Origin: Streptomyces sp. ADI95-17
GTDB lineage: Bacteria > Actinomycetota > Actinomycetes > Streptomycetales > Streptomycetaceae
NCBI RefSeq assembly: GCF_003846175.1
Contig: NZ_ML123046.1
Span: 827,949 to 878,013, forward strand
Direction of reading: 5' to 3'
DNA: 50,065 nucleotides
Shown here: positions 30,095 to 40,382 of the stretch, piece by piece
Layout: every line of letters begins with the position of its first letter
Position numbering within the stretch: position 1 is the first letter of the stretch
Translations under genes and position numbers: made by a program
The notes under the pieces: model-generated
What the model was told of the DNA's origin: nothing
Database searches by the model: none
Seen by the model: only the letters and a program-made list of their open reading frames with translations

Positions 30095-32124
30095 GCCGCG
30101 CGACCCGCGTCCCGGGCATCCTCTACGGCGGCGACTACAACCCCGAGCAGTGGCCCGAGGACGTCTGGGCCGAGGACGCCGCCCTGATGCGCGAGGCCGG
30201 GGTCACGATGGTGACCGTCGGCGTCTTCTCCTGGGCCCGGCTCCAACCCGGCCCGGACACCTGGGACTTCGGCTGGTTCGACCGGCTCCTCGACCTGCTG
30301 CACGCCCACGGCATCGCCGTCGACCTGGCCACCGCGACCGCCTCACCGCCCGCCTGGCTGGTGCGCGCCCACCCGCGGATCCTGCCGGTCACGGCAGACG
30401 GCGTACGCCTCGAATTCGGCTCCCGCCAGCACTACTGCCCCTCCTCGCCCGAGTACCGAGCCGCCGCACTCCGCCTCACCCGCACCCTCGCCGAACGCTA
30501 CGCACACCACCCGGCGCTCGCCCTGTGGCACATCCACAACGAGTACGGCGACCACATCACCGAATGCTTCTGCGCCCGCTCGGCCGACCACTTCCGCACC
30601 TGGCTCACCGACCGCTACGGCACCGTCGAAGCCCTCAACCACGCCTGGGGCACGGCCTTCTGGTCCCAGCGCTACGGCAGTTACGACGAGATCGAACCAC
30701 CCCGCACCGCACCCGGCCCCGTCAACCCGACACAGCTCCTGGACTGGCGGCGCTTCTGCTCCGACGCCCTCCTCGAATGCCACCGCGCCGAACGCGAGAC
30801 ACTGCGCGACATCAGCCCGGACATCCCGGCCACCACCAACTTCATGTCGATGTTCAAGGCACTGGACTACTGGAAGTGGGCGGAGCACGAGGACCTCGTC
30901 TCCGACGACGCCTACCCCGACCCCGCCGACCCGCAGGCCCACGTCAATGCCGCCCTCAACTACGACCTGATGCGCTCCCTCAAGGGCGGCCGGCCCTGGC
31001 TGCTCCTCGAACAGGCACCGTCCGCCGTCAGCTGGCGGCCGGTCAACGTCCCCAAGAGGCCCGGACTGCAACGCCTCTGGTCGCTCCAGGCGCTGGCCCG
31101 CGGCGCCGACGGCATCATGTACTTCCAGTGGCGCGCCTCCCGCGCCGGCGCCGAGAAGTACCACAGCGCCCTGCTCCCGCACCGCGGCACCGCCTCCCGG
31201 GGGTGGCGAGAGACCGTCCGCTTCGGCGCCGAACTCGCCCGGCTCGGCGAAATCACCGGCACCACCACCCCGGCGGACGTGGCGATCGTCCTGGACTGGG
31301 ACTCCTGGTGGGCCCTGGAGGCCGAGGACCACCCCTCCGCCCGGATGCGCTGGCGCGACCTGCTGCGCCCCTGGTACACGGCCCTGCACACCCGTGCCGT
31401 CTCCGTCGACTTCGTGCCCCCGCACGCCGTCCTCGACGGCTACCGGGCGGTCCTCGCACCCAACCTCCACCTGCTGCGGCCCGAGCACGCCGCACGCATC
31501 GCCGCCTACGTACGCGGCGGCGGTCACTTCGTCTGCGGACCGTTCAGCGGTGTCGTCGACGGCCACGACCACATCCACGACGGCGGCGCACCGGGACCGC
31601 TGCGGGACGTGCTCGGTGTGTCCGTCGACGAGTTCTGGCCGATCCCCGACGGCGCCGGGGTACCCCTCGCCTCCGGTGCACGGGCCACCCTGTGGAGCGA
31701 GTGGATCGAGCCCGAGGGCCCCGACACGGAGACCGTCGACACGTACGCCGCCGGCGAGCTGACCGGCCGCCCCGCCGTCACCCGCCACCGCTACGGCACC
31801 GGCACCGCGTGGTACGCCGGCGCCCATCTCGGCGACGGCATCGCGGCCGTGCTCGACGAAGCGCTGCGGGCGGCGGGTGTGCGCCCCGTGCTCGACGTAC
31901 CCGAGGGCGTCGAGGCGGCCGTGCGCGCCGGCGCACAGGGCACGTACCTCTTCGTCCTCAACCACGGCGACCACGACACCCGCACGCCACTGACCGGCCG
32001 CTACGGGGCCGGCGGCACCGATCTGCTCACCGGAGCCGCCGTCCGCGACCACCTCGACCTCGGCCCGCTCGGCGCCGCCGTCCTGCGCATCGCCACCGAA
32101 TCCCCCGAAGGGACCGCGAAATGA
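30091..32124 (+). CDS. GH42 beta-galactosidase
   Basis: This 677-residue cytoplasmic glycosidase lacks a signal peptide. YGGDYNPEQWPEDVWAED opens the GH42 barrel. HIHNEYG carries the acid/base Glu151, WLLLEQAPSAVSW the nucleophile Glu307. Cys116, Cys159 and Cys161 match the zinc-site cysteines of the family. The C-terminal trimerisation and beta domains run from about residue 400. It probably removes terminal beta-galactose from oligosaccharides brought in by the upstream transporter. The ATG lies within the permease stop. Confidence 0.95.
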   Translation: MSRATRVPGILYGGDYNPEQWPEDVWAEDAALMREAGVTMVTVGVFSWARLQPGPDTWDFGWFDRLLDLLHAHGIAVDLATATASPPAWLVRAHPRILPVTADGVRLEFGSRQHYCPSSPEYRAAALRLTRTLAERYAHHPALALWHIHNEYGDHITECFCARSADHFRTWLTDRYGTVEALNHAWGTAFWSQRYGSYDEIEPPRTAPGPVNPTQLLDWRRFCSDALLECHRAERETLRDISPDIPATTNFMSMFKALDYWKWAEHEDLVSDDAYPDPADPQAHVNAALNYDLMRSLKGGRPWLLLEQAPSAVSWRPVNVPKRPGLQRLWSLQALARGADGIMYFQWRASRAGAEKYHSALLPHRGTASRGWRETVRFGAELARLGEITGTTTPADVAIVLDWDSWWALEAEDHPSARMRWRDLLRPWYTALHTRAVSVDFVPPHAVLDGYRAVLAPNLHLLRPEHAARIAAYVRGGGHFVCGPFSGVVDGHDHIHDGGAPGPLRDVLGVSVDEFWPIPDGAGVPLASGARATLWSEWIEPEGPDTETVDTYAAGELTGRPAVTRHRYGTGTAWYAGAHLGDGIAAVLDEALRAAGVRPVLDVPEGVEAAVRAGAQGTYLFVLNHGDHDTRTPLTGRYGAGGTDLLTGAAVRDHLDLGPLGAAVLRIATESPEGTAK

Positions 32125-34325
32125 CCCGCCGGAGACACCGACACAGCACCGCCCACCGTCCCCTGAGCGCCCTGACCGCACTCCTGCTGGCCGGCGGCGC
32201 CCTCGCCGTGCCGCAGACGGCCGCCGCCCACGGACACCCGAAACCACCGCCCGCCTACGCCGATGTCCTGGACCTGCACGGCACCCCCACCACCGCCCAG
32301 CCCGGCGACGGCGAGGACAACAACCCCGTCACCGTCTTCGCCGACCGGGGCGCCTGGCACGCCTACGCCCTGCCGGACGCCGGTGACAAGGACGCGTACG
32401 GCGGCTTCTCCGGGCCTCTCTACATCGCCCAGGAATACCCCTGGTGGCTCAGCAAGTCCTTCAGCCGCATCCGCCTCACCGAACACGGCCGCACCCTGGA
32501 CCTGGCCGCCGGCGGAGCACCCCGCTCCACCTCGCTCCCGGGCCGGCTCGTCCAGTCCTACGACCTGGGCCGCGGCCTGCGCCTCACTCTCGAACTCCGC
32601 TTCGCCACCGACCGCACCGCCCTGGTCAGGGCCGAGGTCCGCAACACCGGCCCGGCCCCCCGCACACTAGGTGCCGACTGGACGGGCAGCCTGCTGCGGC
32701 CCGCCGACAAGCCGATGCGCGACGCGCCGTCGCTGACCGCCACCGGCTCCGGCGTCGGGGTCGACTTCGCGAAGGTCCGCGAGACCTGGGACTACCTCAC
32801 CGACGGCACGGAACGCTTCGAGGTCACCCACAAGGACCGCGTCCGCACGACCGTGGACGGCGACACGTACCGCACCGAGGCCGCGAAGCCGGTGACCCTG
32901 GCACCCGGCCGCTCGCACAGCTTCGACTGGACCGAGTCCTACACCTTCACCGCCGCCGAGCGAACCGAGGAGCGGGCGAGGGTCCGCGACGTACTGGCCC
33001 GCCCCGCCTCCGTGGTGTCCGCGTCCGACGCGCGCTGGCGCGGCTATGTCGCCGGGGTGACCCGGGGCGTTCCGGCGGACCGGCGGCGCACGGCCGTGAA
33101 GTCCCTCCAGACCCTCGTCACCAACTGGCGCAGCGCGGCGGGACAGATCAAGCACGACGGCATCACACCGTCGATCTCCTACAAGTGGTTCACCGGCGGC
33201 ATCTGGGCCTGGGACACCTGGAAGCAGGCGGTCGGCACGGCACGCTTCGCGCCCGACCTGGCCCAGTCGCAGATCCGCTCCATGTTCGACTGGCAGGTAC
33301 GCCCGGACTCCAGGACCCGCCCCCAGGACGCCGGGATGATCCCCGACGTCATCTTCTACAACGACCCCGAACGCGGCGGCGGCAACTGGAACGAACGCAA
33401 CTCCAAGCCCCCGCTGGCCGCCTGGGCCGTGTGGGAGGTGTACGCGAAGAGCGGGGACCGGGCGTTCCTGCGCGAGATGTACCCGAAGCTCGTCGCGTAC
33501 CAGGACTGGTGGTACCGCAACCGGGACCACGACCACAACGGCCTCGCCGAGTACGGCGCCACCGTCGATCCGGCCAACGACTCCCCCGAGGAGCGACGCC
33601 TCGCCGCCGCCTGGGAGAGCGGCATGGACAACGCACCGCGCTTCGACGCCGGTCTCGGCACCGGCATCGTCACCAACAAGGCCGCCGACGGAACGCTCCT
33701 CGGCTACTCCATCGACCAGGAGTCCGTCGACCTGAACTCGTATCTCGCCGCCGACCAGGGCTACTTGGCGCGGATAGCGGGCGCGATCGGCCGCGGCGCC
33801 GACGCCAGGCAGTGGAAGCAGCGCTCCACCGCGACCTCCGCCGCGGTGCGCAACACGATGTACGACCCGGCGGACGGCTGGTTCCACGACATCGCGCTCG
33901 GCACCGGCGCACCGCTCACGGCCCGCGGCCGCGGTATCGAGGGCGCCGTCCCGCTGTGGACCGGTACCGCTTCCGCGGCTCAGGCCCGCGCCGTGCGCGA
34001 CAGACTGACGGACCCGGCGGAGTTCGCCACGACCGTCCCCTTCCCGACCGTGGCGAAGAGCTCGCCCTACTTCTCACCGACCGCGTACTGGCGCGGCCCC
34101 GTCTGGTTCGACCAGGCCTACTTCGCCCTCGGCGGCCTGCGCCGCTACGGCTACGGCAGGGACGCGGAAGCCCTGACGGACCGGCTCCTCACCCATGCCT
34201 CCGGCCTCGCGGGCGACGGCCCGATCATGGAGAACTACGACCCGACGACCGGGGCGCCGCTCAACTCACCCAACTTCAGCTGGTCCGCGGCGCTGTTGCT
34301 GCCGATGCTGACGGGCGACCAGTAG
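32121..34325 (+). CDS. Secreted GH63-like glycosidase
   Basis: This 734-residue protein has a signal peptide (RRRHRH start, hydrophobic ALTALLLAGGALA, then AAAHG). A beta-sandwich domain precedes an (alpha/alpha)6 barrel from about residue 300, with the GH63 general acid in GGIWAWDTWKQAVG (Asp365) and the base in ENYDPTTG (Glu704), as in Escherichia coli YgjK. It probably cleaves alpha-linked glucose, galactose or mannose outside the cell. It overlaps GH42 by 4 nt, an odd mix of secreted and cytoplasmic enzymes in one operon. Fine specificity is unknown. Confidence 0.88.
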   Translation: MTRRRHRHSTAHRPLSALTALLLAGGALAVPQTAAAHGHPKPPPAYADVLDLHGTPTTAQPGDGEDNNPVTVFADRGAWHAYALPDAGDKDAYGGFSGPLYIAQEYPWWLSKSFSRIRLTEHGRTLDLAAGGAPRSTSLPGRLVQSYDLGRGLRLTLELRFATDRTALVRAEVRNTGPAPRTLGADWTGSLLRPADKPMRDAPSLTATGSGVGVDFAKVRETWDYLTDGTERFEVTHKDRVRTTVDGDTYRTEAAKPVTLAPGRSHSFDWTESYTFTAAERTEERARVRDVLARPASVVSASDARWRGYVAGVTRGVPADRRRTAVKSLQTLVTNWRSAAGQIKHDGITPSISYKWFTGGIWAWDTWKQAVGTARFAPDLAQSQIRSMFDWQVRPDSRTRPQDAGMIPDVIFYNDPERGGGNWNERNSKPPLAAWAVWEVYAKSGDRAFLREMYPKLVAYQDWWYRNRDHDHNGLAEYGATVDPANDSPEERRLAAAWESGMDNAPRFDAGLGTGIVTNKAADGTLLGYSIDQESVDLNSYLAADQGYLARIAGAIGRGADARQWKQRSTATSAAVRNTMYDPADGWFHDIALGTGAPLTARGRGIEGAVPLWTGTASAAQARAVRDRLTDPAEFATTVPFPTVAKSSPYFSPTAYWRGPVWFDQAYFALGGLRRYGYGRDAEALTDRLLTHASGLAGDGPIMENYDPTTGAPLNSPNFSWSAALLLPMLTGDQ

Positions 34326-34425
34326 AGGGGCGGACGGCAGCGGTCCTCGGTACGCGGACGACCGGGACCTCCCGGCGACGCGGCGCGCCCTGGACCTCCC
34401 CGGCCTGGCCGGGCAGGGCTGAACC

Positions 34426-34474
34426 ACGGGGCAACGCCGGGGACCGGACACGACGGCCCCGGGCGTTGCCCCGT
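34426..34474. terminator. Bidirectional terminator between the two glycan operons
   Basis: Arms 34426-34442 and 34457-34474 pair over 17 bp with a single bulged base and a 14-nt loop. The hairpin touches the stop codon of the GH106-like gene and lies about 100 bp after the GH63-like stop, so it can serve both converging operons. Confidence 0.8.
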
Positions 34475-37400
34475 CACCCCCGCCCGGTCCGCAGCCTCAC
34501 CGGACCGAACAGGCCGCTGACACGCTGCCCGGCGAAGACGAAATGGGTCGGGCTCGTCGCGTCCAGGTGGGGTGCCAGCGTCCCGAACACGGTGATCTCC
34601 ACGGCGTTGTCCCCCGGCACGACCAGACCCGTCAGGTCGAACACGTACGGGGAACACACCCGCACCCCCGCGGCGACGCCGCCGACCCGGACCTCCGCCG
34701 TCCCCCGGACCCGCCCGAGGTCCAGCGACACCCGTCCCGCGACAACACCGCCCGGCACGTTCACCACCCGGCCGTACCGCACCCCGCCGCTGTACTCGGC
34801 GAGGCCCTGCCCCTCCCAGTCGCCGAGCCGGATCCGCCCGGGGCCGACCGTGCAGCGCACCGGACCGGCCAGCGCGGCGCCCCCCTCGTACCCGGGGCGG
34901 GTCCGGATCCGCAGCGCCGCAGTCACCGGACCGCCGCGGTCCCCGTACGGCAGCTCCACCGTCACGGTGCGCACCCCGCTGGCATCGGGGACGCCCATGG
35001 CGGCGAGACACTCCGAGCCGTCCACGTACACCGTGATCCCGCCGTGCACCTGCGCCGTCAACCGGGTGGTACCGGGCGGGAGTTCGAACCAGAACCACTC
35101 CACACCGCCCCGGCTCCCCGGAACCGCGAACGAGACCGGCACCACCGTGCCGTCGTCGGCCTCCGGGTCCAGCCACGCGGCCCCCGGCAGCGGATGCGGG
35201 CGGCGGCGCAGACACAGCGCGGCAGGGTCACCCACCGGCGCGCGCCGCACCCCGACCGGCCCGCGACCCTGCGGCCCTTCCGCCCACCAGCGGGCGTCAC
35301 TGTGCAGCATCGCGACGGGTTCACCGTCCTTGCCTTCGAGGACCGCGTCCACCAGGACCGCGCGCTCACCGCCCCCGGACGTCTCGACCGTGATGTCGTT
35401 GTCACCGATGTGCAGGGCGGCCGTCACATCGTGCCGTCGTACGCGTGGCACCGCGTGCTCGGCGTACGGGTCGAATCCGCCCTGTCCGCCGATGAGCCGG
35501 CCATTGATGCGCAGCGCGCAGGGCACCTGGGCGGCCACCTGCACGACGGCGCGGGCGGGGAGCGCGGTCAGCTTCAGCGTGGTGCCCATCGTCCCGGGCG
35601 CGTGGATCCACTCCGGGCGCCCGTAGCGCCGGGGATCGCGCACCAGCGCCAGATGCGCCCGCAGATCACAGTCCTGATCGGGCGTCAGGTCCAGTTCCAG
35701 CAGATGAGGTCCGGCGGTCGTCCGCACCGGGCCCAGCGCGAGATGGCCCCCGTCGTCGAGCGCCACGGGCACACCGTCGAGCCGGACCCGCTTCACCGCC
35801 CCGGCCCCGATCGCGAGATGCCCGTCGAAGTCCTCGCCCAGGTGGATCCCCGTGCGCAGCCGCACCACTTCTCCGGCGACCGCCCGGCCGATGTGCATGA
35901 ATTCCTCCGGCACATGCCCCTTCGGTCCCAGGACCGCGCGATGCACCGGGTCCTTGCGCACGCCCAGGCTCTCGGACCATTCGAGCACCGACGGGCCGTC
36001 GCGGCCCGGCCCCTCGCCCAGGACCAGCGCGCGGGGACCGAACGTCGCGTGGACCGTGGCCCGCGCCGGTCGGCCGGGGCCGGAGGGCGCCGCGGCCCAG
36101 CCGTCCCGTACGCCGTCCTCGCCGGGCTCCTCCACCCGGTGCCGGAAGGTCCGGCACTCGGTGACGGCCGGGCCGGTGGGCGGACCGGTCGCGGGGCGGG
36201 CGAAGTCGCCCCAGGTGTTGTCGAGCGTCGGGACGAGCACCATGTCCCAGTCCGCGTCCGGGGGGATCTCGACGGCGGTGACGTACGACGGCCAGGCGCC
36301 GGAAACCACGGGTGGGGACGGCTCCCGGTCCTCGGCCGGGAAGACCAGTACGGCCGCCGGGCCCGTATCGAAGGGGACGTCGACCTCGACGGCCCGGGTG
36401 TCGTCGGCGACGGGCAGCACCGGCAGCCTGCGGGGAGCGCCGCCGAACGGGTCCACCAGGACGGCCGGGCCCGAAACATCCCGCACCCGCACCCGGGCGC
36501 GCCTTACGTAGCGGCCGGGGTCGAAGTCGTAGCGGGCGTCCAGCCAGCCCAGCGCCGCGCCCCGCTCGTCGGGGGCCGCGACGTCCGCGCGGGTCGCCCG
36601 AGGGGTTGCCGCGGTCAGGAACACCACGGTGACGCCTTCCACCCGCCGCGCGAGCGCGGGGACCGGCGCGTGTACGGCCGGCCGTACACCGCCCAGAGCG
36701 GCGGCGAGCGCACCGGCCGGGTCGTCGGTCAGGGGCACGCGCACCGCCCGGCCGTCCGCGAAGCACTCCCGCAGCGCGTCCGCGGCCGTGGCCGCACCGG
36801 ATCCCACGGCCCGCTCGGGCAGCTCGCCCCAGGCGATCAACTTCCCGCCGGCCGAGGCGAATTCCGCCAGCCGCTCGGCCGTCTTCGCTTCGAGGACGGT
36901 GCACGCGGGCAGCACGATCGTCGAGTACGCCTCGCCCGCCACCCGCAGCCGTACGCCGTCGTCCGACAGTGAGACACGGGCGCGGGCCAGCGACGCGTCG
37001 TCGATGACATCGGCGTCGAGACCCAGCTGGTCCAGCAGCCCCGGCCGGGTGTGGAACCAGGCCATGTCGCCGACGAGTTCGAGATAGGCCCACTGGGCGT
37101 GGGCCGCCGCCTCGTCGACACCGTCCAGGGCGGTTCCCGCCTGGGCGGTGGTGGTGGGCAGCAGGACCGCGACGTCGCACAGATGGTGACCGAGGCTCAG
37201 GACCGCGCAGAGCCGGGTCACGGCGTGGGCGAAGACACGGTGGTGGCGCCAGTACGGCTGGCGCCAGTCGGTTCCGGGCGGCGCCCACTCCCACCAGCCG
37301 CCCTTGGTCGTGTAGTAGACGGCATGCGGGTTGTAGAGCGTCGCCCCGGCACGCAGCCAGGGGAGCAGCCAGTCGAAGGTCTCCTCCAGGGTGCCGCCCC

Positions 37401-38538
37401 AGCCGGTCGAGTGGAAGGCCTCGACCCAGGTGCGGGGACGGCCGTAGAGGTGGGCGAGTGAGGAATGGATGCGGGCGTCCCCGTGATGGTCGGAGCCGGG
37501 CGCCGAGAACCAGCGGTGGGTGCGCGCGTAGTCGGCGTACAGCTCCACGCCCGCGACCGGGTGTCCGGCGCGGGCTGGATCCTGCTGGTCGCAGCCGATG
37601 AGCAGCCCGTGCCGCTCGTGCCAGGCGGCCAGCGGCCGGAAGAACGCGTCCTCGGCCAGTTCGGCACGGGTCAGGTGGTAGTCGCGGCGGATCCGGTGGA
37701 CGTCCGGATCCGCGCAGTCGTCGTACAGGGCGTCCAGCCGCTCGGTGAGGTCGTAACCGCGAAGTCGCAGAAAGGCGTCGGTGAACCCCGTGGACCAGGT
37801 CGGCAGGGACGGCAGTTCGTCCTGGAACGAGCCGACGACGACGGTCCCGAGCCGGTCGCCGAGCCGGCGCTCGAACTGCCCGTGCACCCGGTTCAGCAGT
37901 GCCGCGCACGCCTCGGTCCCGAGATAGTCGAAACCGAGCGCCTCGTGATGATGGAGCGTCAGACGCCATCGGCCGGTGCCGGGCGCCCGTACGCCCCCGT
38001 CGGCCACCGGCACCGCGACCGCCGGGCCGGTGGTCCGGCCGTCGTCGTCGACCGGTTCGGCACGGCCCGCGAGTGGCCGGCCGTCCGGCGGGCACCGAAG
38101 CTCACCGGCCCGTGCCGCCGAGGACTCGACCACGGCCCGCACCCGGCCGAGCCGACGGCCGGCGAAATCGGGCCGCTCGTCGACGAGGCGTGCCTGGAGA
38201 TCCGCGCCGGAGAAGCCGAACTGGTCGTAGAACCAGAGCCCGGTCCCCAGCTCCCGGGCGTCCTCGCACACCCCGTCGAGCAGCTCCCACCACGCGTCGG
38301 ACAGAAACGGCGGGTCGTCGGCGTCCGAGCCGAACAGCGGGCCCGACGGCGCCAGGTTGAGGAGCACCAGATTGTGCACCCCGCCCTGGGCGAAACGCTC
38401 CAGCTGCGCCCGCAGCCGCGCCCGGTCGAGCCGCTCCCCGCTCCACCACCAGATCGCGACGGGCGAGAAGGCGCGCGGGGGCGCCGCGAGGACCGCCGCG
38501 ACGCTCGGTGGGAGGAGCGGATCACCCGGGTGTGTCAT
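34474..38538 (-). CDS. Very large GH106-like glycoside hydrolase
   Basis: This 1354-residue protein lacks a signal peptide. The N-terminal TIM-barrel part contains AIWWWSGERLDRARLRAQLE, FYDQFGFSG, GSFQDELPSLPTWSTGF, TWVEAFHSTGWGGTLEETFD and LYNPHAVYYTTKGGWWEW, resembling GH106 alpha-L-rhamnosidases and related GH2-clan enzymes. The second half has GH2-type sugar-binding beta-sandwiches (GRLIGGQGGFDPY region, then LAEYSGGVRYGRVV near the end). FQDE and VEAFHS hold likely catalytic Glu residues. With a GH78 gene in the same operon, rhamnosidase activity is plausible. The family call is moderate. Confidence 0.7.
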   Translation of the reverse strand: MTHPGDPLLPPSVAAVLAAPPRAFSPVAIWWWSGERLDRARLRAQLERFAQGGVHNLVLLNLAPSGPLFGSDADDPPFLSDAWWELLDGVCEDARELGTGLWFYDQFGFSGADLQARLVDERPDFAGRRLGRVRAVVESSAARAGELRCPPDGRPLAGRAEPVDDDGRTTGPAVAVPVADGGVRAPGTGRWRLTLHHHEALGFDYLGTEACAALLNRVHGQFERRLGDRLGTVVVGSFQDELPSLPTWSTGFTDAFLRLRGYDLTERLDALYDDCADPDVHRIRRDYHLTRAELAEDAFFRPLAAWHERHGLLIGCDQQDPARAGHPVAGVELYADYARTHRWFSAPGSDHHGDARIHSSLAHLYGRPRTWVEAFHSTGWGGTLEETFDWLLPWLRAGATLYNPHAVYYTTKGGWWEWAPPGTDWRQPYWRHHRVFAHAVTRLCAVLSLGHHLCDVAVLLPTTTAQAGTALDGVDEAAAHAQWAYLELVGDMAWFHTRPGLLDQLGLDADVIDDASLARARVSLSDDGVRLRVAGEAYSTIVLPACTVLEAKTAERLAEFASAGGKLIAWGELPERAVGSGAATAADALRECFADGRAVRVPLTDDPAGALAAALGGVRPAVHAPVPALARRVEGVTVVFLTAATPRATRADVAAPDERGAALGWLDARYDFDPGRYVRRARVRVRDVSGPAVLVDPFGGAPRRLPVLPVADDTRAVEVDVPFDTGPAAVLVFPAEDREPSPPVVSGAWPSYVTAVEIPPDADWDMVLVPTLDNTWGDFARPATGPPTGPAVTECRTFRHRVEEPGEDGVRDGWAAAPSGPGRPARATVHATFGPRALVLGEGPGRDGPSVLEWSESLGVRKDPVHRAVLGPKGHVPEEFMHIGRAVAGEVVRLRTGIHLGEDFDGHLAIGAGAVKRVRLDGVPVALDDGGHLALGPVRTTAGPHLLELDLTPDQDCDLRAHLALVRDPRRYGRPEWIHAPGTMGTTLKLTALPARAVVQVAAQVPCALRINGRLIGGQGGFDPYAEHAVPRVRRHDVTAALHIGDNDITVETSGGGERAVLVDAVLEGKDGEPVAMLHSDARWWAEGPQGRGPVGVRRAPVGDPAALCLRRRPHPLPGAAWLDPEADDGTVVPVSFAVPGSRGGVEWFWFELPPGTTRLTAQVHGGITVYVDGSECLAAMGVPDASGVRTVTVELPYGDRGGPVTAALRIRTRPGYEGGAALAGPVRCTVGPGRIRLGDWEGQGLAEYSGGVRYGRVVNVPGGVVAGRVSLDLGRVRGTAEVRVGGVAAGVRVCSPYVFDLTGLVVPGDNAVEITVFGTLAPHLDATSPTHFVFAGQRVSGLFGPVRLRTGRG

Positions 38539-38547
38539 GCGAGGTCC

Positions 38548-39423
38548 TCAGCCCTTGAGGCCGCCCGCGAAGCCCTTGATCACATAGCGCTGGAGGACCA
38601 CGAAGACGATCAGGATCGGCAGTGCGGCGAGCACCAGTCCGGCGAAGACGAGCCCGTAGTCGGAAACGTACTGGCCGACGAACGCGAAGATGCCCACCGG
38701 CACGGTCTCCTTGTCGGAACCGCCCAGATACAGCAGCGGAGTGAAGAAGTCGTTCCAGATGAACACCGCGTTCAGGATGATCACCGTGCCGGTGATGGGG
38801 CGCAGCAGCGGGAAGACGATCCGGGTGAACGCCTGCCGGTGGTTGCAGCCGTCGATCAGCGCGGCCTGGGCGTAGTCCTGCGGCAGCGCACGGATGAATC
38901 CGGTGTACAGGAAGACGGTGAACGGCAGTTGGATGCCGGTGTAGAAGAGCACCATGCCCTGGTACGTGCCGAGCCAGCCGAGATCGTCGACGAGCTTGTA
39001 CAGCGGGATCATGCCGAGCTGGAACGGCAGCACGATGCCCAGCAGGAACAGGATGTACAGCCCGTAGCCGAGACCCCGGGCGCACCGCGCGAGGTAGTAG
39101 GCCCCGGTGGAACCGACGACGATCAGGAGCAGCAGACTGACGACGGTGATGACCGTGCTGTTGAGCAGCGCGGGCCCCAGCGACGCGGAGGACCAGGCGT
39201 CGCCGAAGTTGCCGAAGGTGGGCGGCGAGGGCAGCGAGAGGGGCGATTCGGCGATCTGCCGGGGGTCCTTCATCGCCAGGGTGATCAGGGCGTACACCGG
39301 GAACAGGAAGACGACGGCGACGGCGATCATGACGAGTTCGAGGGCGTACTGCCCGTACCGCGGTCTGCGGCCCCCGCGGCCGGCCTTCCGGTCCGCCGGT
39401 CCGCGGGCCGTTGTGACGCTCAC
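38548..39423 (-). CDS. Sugar ABC transporter permease (MalG type), second operon
   Basis: This 291-residue permease has six hydrophobic segments, starting with LELVMIAVAVVFLFPVYALI. The EAA loop is ALPQDYAQAALIDGCNHRQA and the C-terminus AALPILIVFVVLQRYVIKGF. GTG 39423 overlaps the stop of the preceding permease by 4 nt. It ends 9 nt before the GH106-like gene. Confidence 0.93.
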   Translation of the reverse strand: MSVTTARGPADRKAGRGGRRPRYGQYALELVMIAVAVVFLFPVYALITLAMKDPRQIAESPLSLPSPPTFGNFGDAWSSASLGPALLNSTVITVVSLLLLIVVGSTGAYYLARCARGLGYGLYILFLLGIVLPFQLGMIPLYKLVDDLGWLGTYQGMVLFYTGIQLPFTVFLYTGFIRALPQDYAQAALIDGCNHRQAFTRIVFPLLRPITGTVIILNAVFIWNDFFTPLLYLGGSDKETVPVGIFAFVGQYVSDYGLVFAGLVLAALPILIVFVVLQRYVIKGFAGGLKG

Positions 39424-40382
39424 GCGGTGACCTCCCTCGCACGCAGATAACGGAGCTGGACCAGGGAGACCGCGGCGACGAACAACGCGAGGACCAGGGC
39501 CACGGCGGTGCTGTAGCCGAACTTCCCGTAGACGAACGCCTCCTTGTACAGGACGGTCGACAGGGTCTCGCTGGACGTGCCGGGTCCGCCGTTCGTGGCG
39601 GCGTAGACCTGGTCGAAGAGTTTGAGTCCGCCGATGGTCGACAGCATCAGGTTGATCGTCAGCGCCGGGGCCAGGAGCGGCCAGGTGACATAGCGGAAGC
39701 GCTGCCAGGAACCCGCCCCGTCGATCCTCGCGGCCTCGTGGAGTTCGGCGGGCACGCCCTGGAGCCCGGCCAGGAAGACGACCATCGAGTAGCCCGCGTA
39801 CTGCCACACGACCATCGCCGCGACGGACCACAGGGCGAGCGAGGGATTGCCGAGCCAGTCCTGACGCAGCCCGCCGAGTCCGACGGCGCCGAGCAGTCCG
39901 TTGAGCCCGGCGCCGTTCTCCGGGTTGTAGACGTACTTCCACAGGATCGCGACCATGACGGGGCTGACCACGGCCGGTGCGAAGAAGATCAGCCGCAGCA
40001 CCGCACGGGACTTGATGTTGGTGTGCACACCCAGCGCCAGCAGCAGTCCGATGCCGTTCTGGACGACGACCACGGCGATGGTCAGGAGCAGGGTGTTGGT
40101 GACGGACTCCAGGGCCCGGCTGTCGTCGAGCAGGGCGCGGAAATTGTCCGTGCCGGTGAAGGAGAACCCGCCGATGCCGGACCAGTCGGTGAAGGCGTAC
40201 ATCACCCCGGCGAGGCTCGGGTAGAGCACGACGACGGCGTAGACGACGAGGGCCGGGACGACGAAGAGCCAGGGCGGGACGGTGTGGTCGCGGCGCCGGG
40301 CGGGCCGGCCCCGCCCCGGCCGTGGAACGTCCCCGGCCTCTGTGACCACGCCGGGGACGGTCTTCTGGGGGGTGCTCGTCAC
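39420..40382 (-). CDS. Sugar ABC transporter permease (MalF type), second operon
   Basis: This 320-residue permease has an Arg/Pro-rich cytoplasmic N-terminus, then helices from WLFVVPALVVYAVVVLYPSL. The EAA loop is AELHEAARIDGAGSWQRFRY. The GTG start overlaps the binding-protein stop by 4 nt and its own stop overlaps the next permease by 4 nt. As in the first operon, no ATPase gene is present. Confidence 0.93.
   Translation of the reverse strand: MTSTPQKTVPGVVTEAGDVPRPGRGRPARRRDHTVPPWLFVVPALVVYAVVVLYPSLAGVMYAFTDWSGIGGFSFTGTDNFRALLDDSRALESVTNTLLLTIAVVVVQNGIGLLLALGVHTNIKSRAVLRLIFFAPAVVSPVMVAILWKYVYNPENGAGLNGLLGAVGLGGLRQDWLGNPSLALWSVAAMVVWQYAGYSMVVFLAGLQGVPAELHEAARIDGAGSWQRFRYVTWPLLAPALTINLMLSTIGGLKLFDQVYAATNGGPGTSSETLSTVLYKEAFVYGKFGYSTAVALVLALFVAAVSLVQLRYLRAREVTA

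Noticed and set aside
30150..34325. 1391-codon frame spanning GH42 and the GH63-like gene
   Set aside because: Only its last 734 codons are the GH63-like gene; the upstream part is an out-of-frame reading of GH42, not a fusion protein.
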